Positions 51,820 to 59,732 of a stretch of DNA of 64,000 bases are shown here, in pieces. Position 1 is the stretch's first letter; each line of letters opens with the position of its first letter. A program made the translations under genes and the position numbers. The notes under the pieces were generated by a model. The model ran no database searches. It saw only the letters and a program-made list of their open reading frames with translations, and was not told the origin of the DNA. The DNA comes from UBA4729 sp039931245 (GTDB lineage: Bacteria > Patescibacteriota > Saccharimonadia > Saccharimonadales > UBA4665), in NCBI GenBank assembly GCA_039931245.1, contig JBDTSH010000006.1:24145-88144 (forward strand). Reading direction: 5' to 3'.

Positions 51820-52191
51820 ATGAACGAAAATGCCGCCACTAGTCCCGCCGATAATTCGCTGGCCCACCAATCCGACACCCAGCTACGTAAAGGCGTCCTC
51901 GTCTACTGCGTGTTGCTATTACTCAAAGACGATAAGGTCTACACCTCGGAAATTATCCGGTCCCTGCACGCCGCCCAGCTCATCGTCGTCGAAGGGACGC
52001 TCTACCCCCTGCTTAGCCGCTTAGCCAGAGATAAGTTACTAGCCTATGAATGGCAAGAAAGTGACCAAGGTCCACCCCGTAAATATTACTGGCTGACGGC
52101 CGATGGTCAGCAGTTACTCGCTGAACTCAAGCGGGCCTATCACCAGCTCCATAATGCGATTAATACTCTAGAGAAAGGACATAAGTCATGA
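51820..52191 (+). CDS. PadR-family transcriptional regulator
   Basis: 123 residues. The winged helix is clear: LRKGVLVYCVLLLLKDDKVY, then YTSEIIRSLHAAQLIVVEGTLYPLLSRLARDKLL and RKYYWLTADGQQLLAELK. PadR proteins repress their own operon, often with membrane-stress genes. Its stop overlaps the PspC gene by 4 nt (ATGA), the frequent PadR-PspC arrangement of envelope-stress systems. Confidence 0.92.
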   Translation: MNENAATSPADNSLAHQSDTQLRKGVLVYCVLLLLKDDKVYTSEIIRSLHAAQLIVVEGTLYPLLSRLARDKLLAYEWQESDQGPPRKYYWLTADGQQLLAELKRAYHQLHNAINTLEKGHKS

Positions 52192-53507
52192 ATGAAGTAG
52201 TCAGAATTCATTTGGGTCGGCAACCGTTTATGATAGCTGTCGGGGCCCACCAGACACTGAAGACCTACCTGGCCGCCATTCACAAACAAGTAGGCGACCA
52301 AGAGGTGGTCGACGAAGTCGAACTGCGCATGGCGGAACTTCTTGGCGAACGAGGCGTGACCGGCGACAAAGTAATCCTGATGGCCGACGTCGATTTTCTC
52401 ACCCATCAATTAGGTGAGCCGGCGGCTTTTAAGGATGATTCCGCAGACGCTTTACCCTCTCCGGCCGGCGATAAGCCCCATAAACAACTGTTCCGAGACA
52501 CCGACAATGCCCTGATCGCCGGCGTAGCCGCCGGGCTGGCCAGCTATTTCGGAATTGACGTCTTGCTGATAAGAATATTATTCATCGTCGCGGTGCTGTC
52601 GGGGGGCTGGGGGATACTCATCTACATCGCCCTGTGGCTGCTGGTGCCTCCCGCCACGAGTCCCCGCGACCGCCTCCGCATGCAGGGCATGTCAGTGACG
52701 GTAGAGAGTTTGAAGCATTTAGTCGAGCGGGCCGACGTCGGGGCGACTGCCCGCCGAGCCAATCGCACGCTGGTTCCGCCCATCAACCGGTTATTTGTCC
52801 TGACAATAAAGTTACTTGGGGTCGGCTTCATACTGGGCGGACTGGCTGTCTTGTTTGGCCTCCTGGCGATCGTCAGCTATATGGCCCTGCATAGCGGCCA
52901 GCTATTTCAGGACAGTCTGTTCCCCGTCGGGACTACCGAACACCTGTTGGTTAATCTCAGTTTGGGCCTGGCCGCCCTGGTGGCCTTGTTCGTCGTGCTG
53001 GTCGGACTAGCTACTTACAAACGGCGCTGGCCAATTCGGAGCTGGCTAACTGGCGTCTTCGTTGGGCTATTTTTCATCGGCCTGGCCGGTTGTATCGCCC
53101 TGACCGCCGATGTCGCCCCCCAAGTGCGGGATCGCTATAACGCCGCTAGTAAAACTGTCATCCGCACTGTCGAACCTTTCCAAACTGTCAGCGTCCAAAA
53201 TGGGAGTCTTGATTATCGCTACGACTATGCCAACAACTATTCGGTCACATTTCACTATCTCGATAACCCCGTGATAGCGAATATCAAAACGGTCGTCAAG
53301 AACGGCACACTGGAGATCGATAGCAGCCGGTTTGATGGCCAGAAAAAATGTCCGATGCTGTGCCTATTCCCCCGCTACAATCTGACTGTGACGGTGCGCG
53401 GGCCGACTCTCCCCCAGCATACTTACCCGGACAATTACCTCAACGATTTGCCGGAAACTCCCCAACCACCAATAAAACCAGCACAAACTCCCCTCCCCCC
53501 CAATTAG
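52188..53507 (+). CDS. PspC-domain membrane protein
   Basis: 439 residues. An N-terminal soluble part (VVRIHLGRQPFMIAVGAHQTL) is followed by the PspC domain (KQLFRDTDNALIAGVAAGLA, then YFGIDVLLIRILFIVAVLSG), further membrane helices (LLGVGFILGGLAVLFGLLAI, LVNLSLGLAALVALFVVLVG, LTGVFVGLFFIGLAGCIALT) and an outer beta-rich C-terminal domain with a Pro-rich tail. PspC reacts to membrane stress. It overlaps the PadR gene and should be under its control. Confidence 0.85.
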   Translation: MNEVVRIHLGRQPFMIAVGAHQTLKTYLAAIHKQVGDQEVVDEVELRMAELLGERGVTGDKVILMADVDFLTHQLGEPAAFKDDSADALPSPAGDKPHKQLFRDTDNALIAGVAAGLASYFGIDVLLIRILFIVAVLSGGWGILIYIALWLLVPPATSPRDRLRMQGMSVTVESLKHLVERADVGATARRANRTLVPPINRLFVLTIKLLGVGFILGGLAVLFGLLAIVSYMALHSGQLFQDSLFPVGTTEHLLVNLSLGLAALVALFVVLVGLATYKRRWPIRSWLTGVFVGLFFIGLAGCIALTADVAPQVRDRYNAASKTVIRTVEPFQTVSVQNGSLDYRYDYANNYSVTFHYLDNPVIANIKTVVKNGTLEIDSSRFDGQKKCPMLCLFPRYNLTVTVRGPTLPQHTYPDNYLNDLPETPQPPIKPAQTPLPPN

Positions 53508-53598
53508 CGGGTACATGATGCCGAGAGCTGAGCAGCGCGTGACAGTGAGAAGGCGTCGCTCAGCTACTTAAGGTCGCGCTGAAAATTACTAAAGAATA

Positions 53599-54102
53599 TT
53601 ACTTCGATCCAAAAAGTTTGCTTAGGAAGCTAGTTTTACCCTTTTGCCAGCCGGTTTGCTGGAGAAAGTTAAACAAGGGCTCCTTAATCGCCGCACTGGC
53701 AAAAGTGGACTGATAGGTAGGTCCGCCGACTGACGTTTGATTTTGAGGTTGGTTGGCCTGGCCTAATCCAAAACTCATTTTCTTGCCCACCATCTGCCCA
53801 CTAAAGCGGCTGGAGCTTTTGCCCACCGACAGCTGGCCGCTCAGGGGGTTGAACGAAAGCCCGCTTTCGCTTTGAGCCTGGTGATCTTTTGAGGTATAGG
53901 TATGGGTGGTTTCATCGAACGTAATCGTGACCCGAAATTCTTTGTCCACGTTGCCCGCCGCGAGAGGAGCCGCCCAGACGGCGTCCAGATACTTCCACTC
54001 GCCGATGATCTGAGCGCCATCGACTCGATAGCTAAATGCTTGATCGGCTTTGTTTAAACTAGCAACCGCCGTCAATGTTTGGGTAAGCGTGTAGGGCGTC
54101 AT
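53599..54102 (-). CDS. Hypothetical protein, 167 residues
   Basis: Soluble, beta-rich at first (FSYRVDGAQIIGEWKYLDAV, EFRVTITFDETTHTYTSKD), then Gly/Ser/Gln-rich and a helical end (IKEPLFNFLQQTGWQKGKTS). It starts 1 nt from the preceding gene's stop, so the two form one unit. Family not recognised. An inverted repeat (AGCTGAGC at 53526, GCTCAGCT at 53558) lies 30 nt after its stop and could take part in 3' end formation. Confidence 0.6.
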   Translation of the reverse strand: MTPYTLTQTLTAVASLNKADQAFSYRVDGAQIIGEWKYLDAVWAAPLAAGNVDKEFRVTITFDETTHTYTSKDHQAQSESGLSFNPLSGQLSVGKSSSRFSGQMVGKKMSFGLGQANQPQNQTSVGGPTYQSTFASAAIKEPLFNFLQQTGWQKGKTSFLSKLFGSK

Positions 54103-54103
54103 A

Positions 54104-54739
54104 TTATTCTAACGTTGTGTCGAGAGATTTACTCGATGACTTAAAGTTAACTATCTGCCAGACATCCCCGCTCTTTTGGAGTTCAGTTTTTATGTACTTA
54201 GTGCCGTTTGTCGTTTTCACAGTATAGACTAGGACGGCTGTCTCCGGGATGCCGGTGGTTTTATGAATGGCCCGTCCCACAACCTTCTCCTCACCTTGCA
54301 GGGCCGGTCCGGCTTGCTTAATAAGATTATCTAATTGTTGTTGGTCGGTGGCTTTCTGAAAAGAATCGCTGGTCAGAGCAAACGCCCCGCTGGCGTTATC
54401 CGATTGCACGTCATTGACGAATTGATCGCTCACCTTCTGTGGTGCTTTGGTCGCGGAGATCGCCGTCACAGCCGCAAAAACAAGAATGACAACAAAGAGG
54501 CCTGCGATGACGCCGACTACTTTGAGCCAGGTGGGGATATGCTTCTTCGCAGGTGCGGCCGGGGCGTAGGCGGTTGGAGCGGGTGCGGTGATGACCGGCG
54601 GTTGAGTACCTGCCGGTTGATAAGTTGGCGGGGGTGTCAGTGGAGTCGGGACTGGTGGTTGGGGGAGTTCTTGAGGAGGCAGTGACGGTGGTGTCAATGG
54701 TGACGGGACTGGTGGTAGTTGGGGTTCTTGAGGAGGCAT
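54104..54739 (-). CDS. Proline-rich membrane-anchored protein with DUF4878-like outer domain
   Basis: 211 residues. The N-terminus is proline-rich with a near-repeat (PPQELPQPPVPTPLTPP), cytoplasmic. One membrane helix (VVGVIAGLFVVILVFAAVTA) follows a KKHIPTWLK segment. The outer domain (VSDQFVNDVQSDNASGAFAL, VYTVKTTNGTKYIKTELQKS) reads like the DUF4878/lumazine-binding-type domains. Probably an envelope protein. The gene at 53599 follows directly. Confidence 0.65.
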   Translation of the reverse strand: MPPQEPQLPPVPSPLTPPSLPPQELPQPPVPTPLTPPPTYQPAGTQPPVITAPAPTAYAPAAPAKKHIPTWLKVVGVIAGLFVVILVFAAVTAISATKAPQKVSDQFVNDVQSDNASGAFALTSDSFQKATDQQQLDNLIKQAGPALQGEEKVVGRAIHKTTGIPETAVLVYTVKTTNGTKYIKTELQKSGDVWQIVNFKSSSKSLDTTLE

Positions 54740-54898
54740 ACTATATTCTTTCTTTTAGGTTATGCTTGTCAGCTGATAATAGCACTCCTTGATTGAATTG
54801 CGATAGGGCTGGCAAGACGTAAGCTATGAAAGAATCCAGTCCGGGATTGTGTAGACTTGCCTCTTAATTTAGTTAGATATGGGCTCTCGAAGGGTAGA

Positions 54899-54982
54899 GT
54901 TCAGTCGAGGGGGTTTGCTCTCCGGGGAAGATAGACTGTAAACTTTGCCTACCTAGCATGAATAGAACTACCCCGACTGAAC
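54899..54982. repeat. Inverted repeat downstream of the 191-residue gene
   Basis: GTTCAGTCGAGGGG (54899-54912) and CCCCGACTGAAC (54971-54982) are inverted copies with one extra base, 58 nt apart, just after the stop at 54988. The 248-nt stretch 54740-54987 has no gene I can support. It may be a long terminator stem or a small RNA. Confidence 0.4.
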
Positions 54983-54987
54983 CGTCG

Positions 54988-55563
54988 CTAACTGCTGCGG
55001 CAGTCAATCTTACTTATTTTTAATGTGCTGAGGTCAACGGTGACGGGCACAACTTTAGTCGTGCCATCGCTTAACGTCAGGGCGACATTGATGACCGCAC
55101 TGCTAGTAGTTTTGGAAACGAATGTGGTCTGATGGCCGGAGGTTATGTTAGTCGCGCAGGTCACCAAATCCTTAGTGACCTTACCGCTGGATTGGTACTC
55201 AGTCATATAATCGGCCAGAAATGAATCATACAGTTTCGGCGTGAAATAGTCTTCACTGTCTCTGACGGCCTTGACTGCCGCTGGTTCGACATTGGGATTA
55301 TCGCCGTTGTCGGCCACAAGTTGCGCCTTGAGCGGCAAATAATTGTCATACAACGCGGCGACTGATCCGAGCGCTTGGGCGTTCGTTGCTAGTATTGGCG
55401 CCGTAGTTTTTTGCGAAGCTGTGTTCTGACGGGCCGTTGTCAGGGAGCCCGCGTGACGACCGTACCAGACCGCACCGCTGATGATGACGACTACTAGTAT
55501 GAACAAGCCTATTTTCGATTGAATATTTGTAAACATTTTTTTACTTGCAACTACAGATTTCAC
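54988..55563 (-). CDS. Membrane-anchored extracytoplasmic protein, function unknown
   Basis: 191 residues. A signal-anchor helix (IGLFILVVVIISGAVWYG) precedes a Thr/Ala-rich linker and an outer domain (AALYDNYLPLKAQLVADNGD, YFTPKLYDSFLADYMTEYQS) with two cysteines (LVTCATN, KIDCRSS). Start is a GTG with GGAG 6 nt upstream; an ATG nine codons later is possible. The fold resembles DUF-type small envelope domains like the 54104 product, but cannot be named. Confidence 0.6.
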   Translation of the reverse strand: MKSVVASKKMFTNIQSKIGLFILVVVIISGAVWYGRHAGSLTTARQNTASQKTTAPILATNAQALGSVAALYDNYLPLKAQLVADNGDNPNVEPAAVKAVRDSEDYFTPKLYDSFLADYMTEYQSSGKVTKDLVTCATNITSGHQTTFVSKTTSSAVINVALTLSDGTTKVVPVTVDLSTLKISKIDCRSS

Positions 55564-55609
55564 GGTCTACTCCGATGCTTATAACTAATCTTGAAATGAT
55601 AGTAGCATG

Positions 55610-55819
55610 CTACTCGCTCTTATGGCTACAGACCCACAGCACTAGCAAAAAAGTAGCGACGAAATGGGGGTAAATTTTGTAAATAAGCTCGATAAAGGCA
55701 AACGAATGCGCACTATAGGTACTGTAGACACTCGCCAAGAATGCTGTCGCAATTCCAAATACAATCCAACCGTAGATATTTATTGGTACGTACAGCCAGC
55801 CGCTCTTTTTAAACCACAT
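55610..55819 (-). CDS. Small two-helix membrane protein
   Basis: 69 residues with two membrane helices (INIYGWIVFGIATAFLASVY and IYPHFVATFLLVLWVCSH). A GGAGAA ribosome site precedes the ATG. The DNA becomes AT-richer from here. No known family. Confidence 0.5.
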   Translation of the reverse strand: MWFKKSGWLYVPINIYGWIVFGIATAFLASVYSTYSAHSFAFIELIYKIYPHFVATFLLVLWVCSHKSE

Positions 55820-56187
55820 ATTTCTCCGTCGTTCTTGCTTAAGTTTATGTACTATACTCTAGCAATTAATAAATATTTGTATACTACAAAAAAGAATTGA
55901 GAACATCGGACTAGTGCCGTTAATTCCCTCGGTATTTTTGGGTAAACTTACACCCCCGTCGTATTAAAAGTAGCTTACTCTAAGGAAGTAAATTAGAACT
56001 CAGCGCGGCTTCAATTCAACTCTTAGGTTTATAGATTGGATGTGTGTTGGAAAGGAGCCTCATGCTATATCTTCCTAAAGAGTTTCCCATTGATTCATCA
56101 ACGCGAATATTGCCGTCACAGTCAGTGACGTATTCAAGGGTACTTTTAACGGAAGGTAGCAGGCGACCCATGATTTTTTCCGATAGG
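55820..56187. other. AT-rich gene-free stretch
   Basis: Contains the promoter region of the small gene at 55610 and otherwise no frame with coding character. Short open frames on both strands are not supported by ribosome sites or recognisable protein text. It marks the left edge of the AT-rich accessory segment. Confidence 0.5.
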
Positions 56188-56358
56188 CTATGGCCAGTCA
56201 ATTTCTTCTCTAGTCTGCTTGTCCTGAAGTATTGTTACATTTGGCAGATCATCAGTATTAAAAGATGTATAGCCTTTAGCTTGCAGATACTTGCTGAGTG
56301 TTGTCTTGCCCGATCCCTGCCTGCCTGTTATTAGATATTTACCCTCACGGATTTCATA
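56188..56358 (-). pseudogene. Fragment of a P-loop kinase/NTPase gene
   Basis: One frame reads YEIREGKYLITGRQGSGKTT, then LSKYLQAKGYTSFNTDDLPN and VTILQDKQTREEIDWP-stop. GRQGSGKTT is a clean Walker A, so this was the N-terminus of a small NTPase or kinase. No start codon is in place (the nearest ATG is out of frame), and the frame ends after about 57 codons, before any other nucleotide-binding motif. It is most likely a decayed gene next to the Fic gene. Confidence 0.5.
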
Positions 56359-56500
56359 CCAAATAAAAAAAGCTTCCCCTAACAGAGAATGCTTAATTTA
56401 AATATTACATAGTAATGGTTGAGTACGTGCAATCGAATTGGAACCTAATTTCCCAAGAGCTTATTCGCTGACAAATTTTAAATTATCTTACGATGCGCAA

Positions 56501-57562
56501 CTAAGCATCATGAAGAAGTGAAAGCAATGGCTTATTAGCAAACAGTAAATACTTGCCGACTTTTAACGACTCCATAAAACCATTCTTCTCCAAACTTTTT
56601 AGATGACTCGAGCCTGTCTGATAAGTTACACCCAAAAGCTCACCATACCTTTTAGGGGTAATGAAAGGCTGGCTAAAGATAGCATCAACTAGGTCTCGAG
56701 AATATATCTTAGGCAGCTCTTTACGAATTTCTCTCTTAACCTTTTCGTGTAAGTCTTTAATCTTCAGTAGCAGCGTAGTGCTATCTTTCGCTTGCTCAGT
56801 AAACGCTTTCAGCATGTAATGAATAAAAGTATCCCAATCTCCATTGTCAGTTACACCACGAATCGCAGAATAATACTCATCTTTATGGGTATTAATATAT
56901 CCGCTGATAAACAAGACTGGCAACTCTAAAAGCTCAAAGTTTTTCAAACACAAAACCATAAGAATACGCCCAGTTCGACCATTTCCGTCTCCAAACGGGT
57001 GAATTGCTTCAAATTGATAGTGTGCAACTATGGTTTTTAGCAAAGGATCGATGCCGTCCTCTTCATATACAAACTTTTGCAAATCAGTGATGAGGCCTGG
57101 AATTTTATTAGCAGCAGGCGGCATATACACGACCTCTTTGGTAGTACCATTAATCAATGCGTTCTGTATCTTTCGATAATCTTTTTCGTCTGGTATCAAT
57201 ACATCGTGGACGTCCCTTATGACCCTCGAGCCAATTGGCAGCTCAGCCAATAAATCTAGCCCTATACTAAGTGCACGACTATACCTAAGCACTTCCCTGT
57301 CTTGACTCCCCTGTTCAGCTTCACTAAATAGTTGGGCCTGCAAGACATCTGCTAGAGTCGTAATTATGTTCTCTATCTCAGAGCTCGCAAGAGCTTCCCT
57401 CATAACAGTTGGGGAAAGAAGTAATTGCGGGTTTGGTAAGCCATAACAGGCGCCTTTAAGGATACCTATCTCAGTCCTTGCCAAGATAAGCTCTTTGTCG
57501 AACTTGCTAAAGTCTATCTTCAACTCTTTATTAATAGGTTTGAGGTCGTACGGAGGTTGCAT
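56501..57562 (-). CDS. Fic-family protein (AMP-transferase) with self-inhibition motif
   Basis: 353 residues. The Fic core HPFGDGNGRTGR (about 188-199) is intact. The N-terminal helix has SSEIEN (60-65), a fit to the class II inhibitory motif (S/T)xxxE(G/N) whose Glu blocks ATP binding. A winged helix follows (RYGELLGVTYQTGSSHLKSLEKNG), as in the regulatory Fic/DUF4172 type. Such proteins add AMP to a target and may bind their own promoter. It is AT-rich relative to neighbours, stands alone, and has a large palindrome upstream. Confidence 0.92.
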   Translation of the reverse strand: MQPPYDLKPINKELKIDFSKFDKELILARTEIGILKGACYGLPNPQLLLSPTVMREALASSEIENIITTLADVLQAQLFSEAEQGSQDREVLRYSRALSIGLDLLAELPIGSRVIRDVHDVLIPDEKDYRKIQNALINGTTKEVVYMPPAANKIPGLITDLQKFVYEEDGIDPLLKTIVAHYQFEAIHPFGDGNGRTGRILMVLCLKNFELLELPVLFISGYINTHKDEYYSAIRGVTDNGDWDTFIHYMLKAFTEQAKDSTTLLLKIKDLHEKVKREIRKELPKIYSRDLVDAIFSQPFITPKRYGELLGVTYQTGSSHLKSLEKNGFMESLKVGKYLLFANKPLLSLLHDA

Positions 57563-57579
57563 GTCTCTGTCTAATTTCT

Positions 57580-57672
57580 CATATTAAGTGATTCAATGTA
57601 TCGATAACTACATATTAAGATATCACATAATCTTTAATATGTCATTACTAATGTATTGAATGTCTTAATATG
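57580..57672 (-). promoter_or_regulatory. Four-half-site palindromic operator upstream of fic
   Basis: CATATTAAG at 57580 and 57611, its inverse (TTTAATATG, CTTAATATG) at 57633 and 57664. The two direct pairs have the same 31-bp pitch (about three helical turns) and the whole is symmetric around 57626. A second inverted pair (ATTCAATGTAT and ATGTATTGAAT) lies inside. It ends 18 nt before the fic start. Confidence 0.65.
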
Positions 57673-57773
57673 AGGATTTTATATATTATCTTTGCTCAAT
57701 AACCAAGAAAGACTCGAAGTTTCAGCTAGACCGCCCATACAGGATTCTAATCGCAAATGATAGATGTGAATAA

Positions 57774-58634
57774 TCAAATCATAAGTAGCAGCAAACCAGT
57801 GGTAACCCCAGCTATGCCGAAGGCCTTTTGTAAAGTCAGTTCATCTTTAAACAGCATTACAGCCAATACCGTGACGAGTGAAATCGAACCAGCATTTATA
57901 GCATTCACATAACCTACGTTTGGCGCCATTCGGATGGCCTCAAACTGTCCGAGGTTAAAGAGTGTAGAGAATATGCCCGTACTTAGCAGTAAGGGCCAGT
58001 GTGAAGATGAGATGCCCCGGAATGTCTTATGACTAATCTTATTAGTAGCTACGATGCAGACAGTAACGAGTGCATAAAGGTATATTAGAAATGCATGGGT
58101 CCCTACCCCATGTGAGAATAAATATTTAGACGACAGTGAAAGCATACCCCATGCAAAGAACGAGCCAAATGATAGCCAGATCCACTTATTATCTTTAACA
58201 TGCTTAGCAGACTTACGATTAACCATAATGAGAGCAGAGAAAGCTACGATAAGTAGAATTGCAATTGCCTTGCGCCACGACAGACCTTGATTCAGAAAGA
58301 CTACCGCGACAATCGTCGTGAACAACACGTAGCTTTTAGATAGCACTAAGCTGTAGCCAGGGTTCGGCGCAATATCAATGGCTTTCAAAGACATAGTGTT
58401 GCCACCGTATGCAAACACTACTGCCGCCACAAAAAGTATCGCTAAATGCCAAGCAGAAATTGAAAACTTTGTGTTAGATGATGCACCGATAACGGTATAG
58501 GCCACTAGAGGAATTGCAAACATTGCAAGGTTTGTGAGTGCAGTAGGGACTTTGACTAGCGATGATTTGCGGACGCACAAATACAAAGCCACTGACGAAA
58601 AGAACATTAGTAGGCTATATGTAATCCAGTTCAT
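57774..58634 (-). CDS. EamA/DMT-family transporter
   Basis: 286 residues, ten predicted membrane helices in two EamA halves. VFAYGGNTMSLKAIDIAPNPGYSLVLSKSYVLF and LFNLGQFEAIRMAPNVGYVNAINAGSISLVTVLAVMLFKDE are the two conserved half-ends (GYxxxI/L). It likely exports or imports metabolites such as amino acids; substrate unknown. TATGAT lies 6 nt before the ATG, and an 8-bp inverted repeat covers the -35 region. AT-richer than the core genes. Confidence 0.88.
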   Translation of the reverse strand: MNWITYSLLMFFSSVALYLCVRKSSLVKVPTALTNLAMFAIPLVAYTVIGASSNTKFSISAWHLAILFVAAVVFAYGGNTMSLKAIDIAPNPGYSLVLSKSYVLFTTIVAVVFLNQGLSWRKAIAILLIVAFSALIMVNRKSAKHVKDNKWIWLSFGSFFAWGMLSLSSKYLFSHGVGTHAFLIYLYALVTVCIVATNKISHKTFRGISSSHWPLLLSTGIFSTLFNLGQFEAIRMAPNVGYVNAINAGSISLVTVLAVMLFKDELTLQKAFGIAGVTTGLLLLMI

Positions 58635-58651
58635 GACTTAATCATATCACT

Positions 58652-58679
58652 CTCACCTCTGTAATTACTCCGAGGTGAG
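58652..58679 (-). promoter_or_regulatory. Inverted repeat in the EamA gene promoter
   Basis: CTCACCTC (58652-58659) and GAGGTGAG (58672-58679) are perfect 8-bp inverted arms with a 12-nt spacer, lying over the -35 of the EamA promoter (-10 TATGAT at 58641-58646). A probable repressor site. Confidence 0.5.
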
Positions 58680-58757
58680 TTTTGGAACCTTCAGAATTTT
58701 ACTATTTCTTGATCTGGTGCAAACAAAAAGACTTCCGAAGAAGCCTTGAGTATTACT

Positions 58758-58832
58758 TGGTTGCGGGGACAGGACTCGAACCTGTGACCTCGTGGTTATG
58801 AGCCACGCGAGCTGCCGCTGCTCCACCCCGCG
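58758..58832 (-). tRNA. tRNA-fMet, initiator (anticodon CAU)
   Basis: 75 nt with encoded CCA. Acceptor CGCGGGG/CCCCGCA leaves the first pair as C1-A72, the mark of initiator tRNA. Anticodon stem CGTGG/CCACG with loop CTCATAA. Confidence 0.95.
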
Positions 58833-58888
58833 TTAATGGTGAGCTGCTTTTTAAGACTAATGGATTGTAACAAACAGAGGTAGAAATG

Positions 58889-59344
58889 TCAATTAGAGCT
58901 TTGGCGGTGCATAAAGAAGTTCAACCACGCTTGGAAGTTGTTTTGGTAAGCCGGTACTTGGCCGATGCCGGTGATATTGGCAGCCTTCACTGGTAGATTT
59001 GAGGTGTTGGCGAGGGCGACGCTCCGCGGCACTATCAGTTCTTTTTCGCCGGGCGCGGCCAGACCAAAGTTTTCGCGGGCGGCTAGCTCCAGATACTGGT
59101 CGCTATTATAGTATTCATTGCTAAGCTTCTGGTTATTATCCTGCAGCTGCGTGAGGCTGTTTTGTTGCTGGAGGGCCACAATTTGTTGTTGTAGGGCGTA
59201 GTTCGTTTGGATGGCTTTAACACCACTCCAGCTGATTAATAAAACGATAATCACGAACGCCAATTGCCCCGCCGTACGCGGATCGCGCAAGCTGAGCATA
59301 TAATGCAAAAGTTGCTGCTCGTAGTGATGGATCTTTGTTTTCAT
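58889..59344 (-). CDS. Septum formation initiator (DivIC/FtsB-like)
   Basis: 151 residues. One membrane helix (LAFVIIVLLISWSGVKAIQTN) is followed by a coiled coil (LQQQIVALQQQNSLTQLQDN) and the conserved short end YLELAARENFGLAAPGEKEL, which matches the septum-initiator family. It forms part of the FtsL/DivIC divisome bridge. MKTKIHHYEQQ at 59344 is preferred over the in-frame start at 59440. The C-terminal tail (about 45 residues) is longer than usual. Confidence 0.85.
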   Translation of the reverse strand: MKTKIHHYEQQLLHYMLSLRDPRTAGQLAFVIIVLLISWSGVKAIQTNYALQQQIVALQQQNSLTQLQDNNQKLSNEYYNSDQYLELAARENFGLAAPGEKELIVPRSVALANTSNLPVKAANITGIGQVPAYQNNFQAWLNFFMHRQSSN

Positions 59345-59518
59345 GATGAGACTACTTATTAGTATATAACACATGCTCCGGGTCCACTTTGGCATTATTG
59401 TGAGCCTTGAGCCAGACTTTTGCCTTTCCAAACTAGCCACTCTACTTGGTTTTCCGGGCCCAAAGCTATATACTCTCCTCTGTTAGCCCTGCACACGTTG
59501 CAGACCGCTAGCAAGAAA

Positions 59519-59592
59519 TTGTGAACGGACTGTTTGCAATTTTAAGATGAGGAACCGATCCATCAACCAGAGCTTTTGCCACGCTGGCAAAA
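59519..59592 (+). promoter_or_regulatory. Promoter and leader hairpin of tRNA-Ile2
   Basis: TTGTGA (59519-59524) and TAAGAT (59543-59548) with an 18-nt spacer. TTTTGCC (59574-59580) and GGCAAAA (59586-59592) form a perfect 7-bp hairpin 27 nt before the tRNA; a very similar hairpin precedes tRNA-Met. No gene is seen in 59345-59619. Confidence 0.45.
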
Positions 59593-59619
59593 CGACGCCT
59601 GGGGATTTGGTTCCGGCAC

Positions 59620-59696
59620 GGGGGCGTAGCTCAGCTGGTTAGAGCAGTCGGCTCATAACTGATTGGTCGTTGGTTCAAGTCCAACCGCCCCCACCA
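59620..59696 (+). tRNA. tRNA-Ile2 (anticodon CAU, lysidine-modified)
   Basis: 77 nt with encoded CCA. Acceptor GGGGGCG/CGCCCCC, loop CTCATAA. The text TTGGTCG then TTGGTTCAAGTCCAA after the anticodon closely follows that of Escherichia coli tRNA-Ile2, not elongator Met. TilS (37471) would convert C34 to lysidine so it reads AUA. Confidence 0.75.
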
Positions 59697-59732
59697 CTTG
59701 ACTTTTCTATGTTTTATTGCTATAATAGGTAA

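Noticed and set aside
56044..56334. Open frame of 96 codons on the plus strand
   Set aside because: It is antisense to the P-loop fragment and its translation has no recognisable feature.
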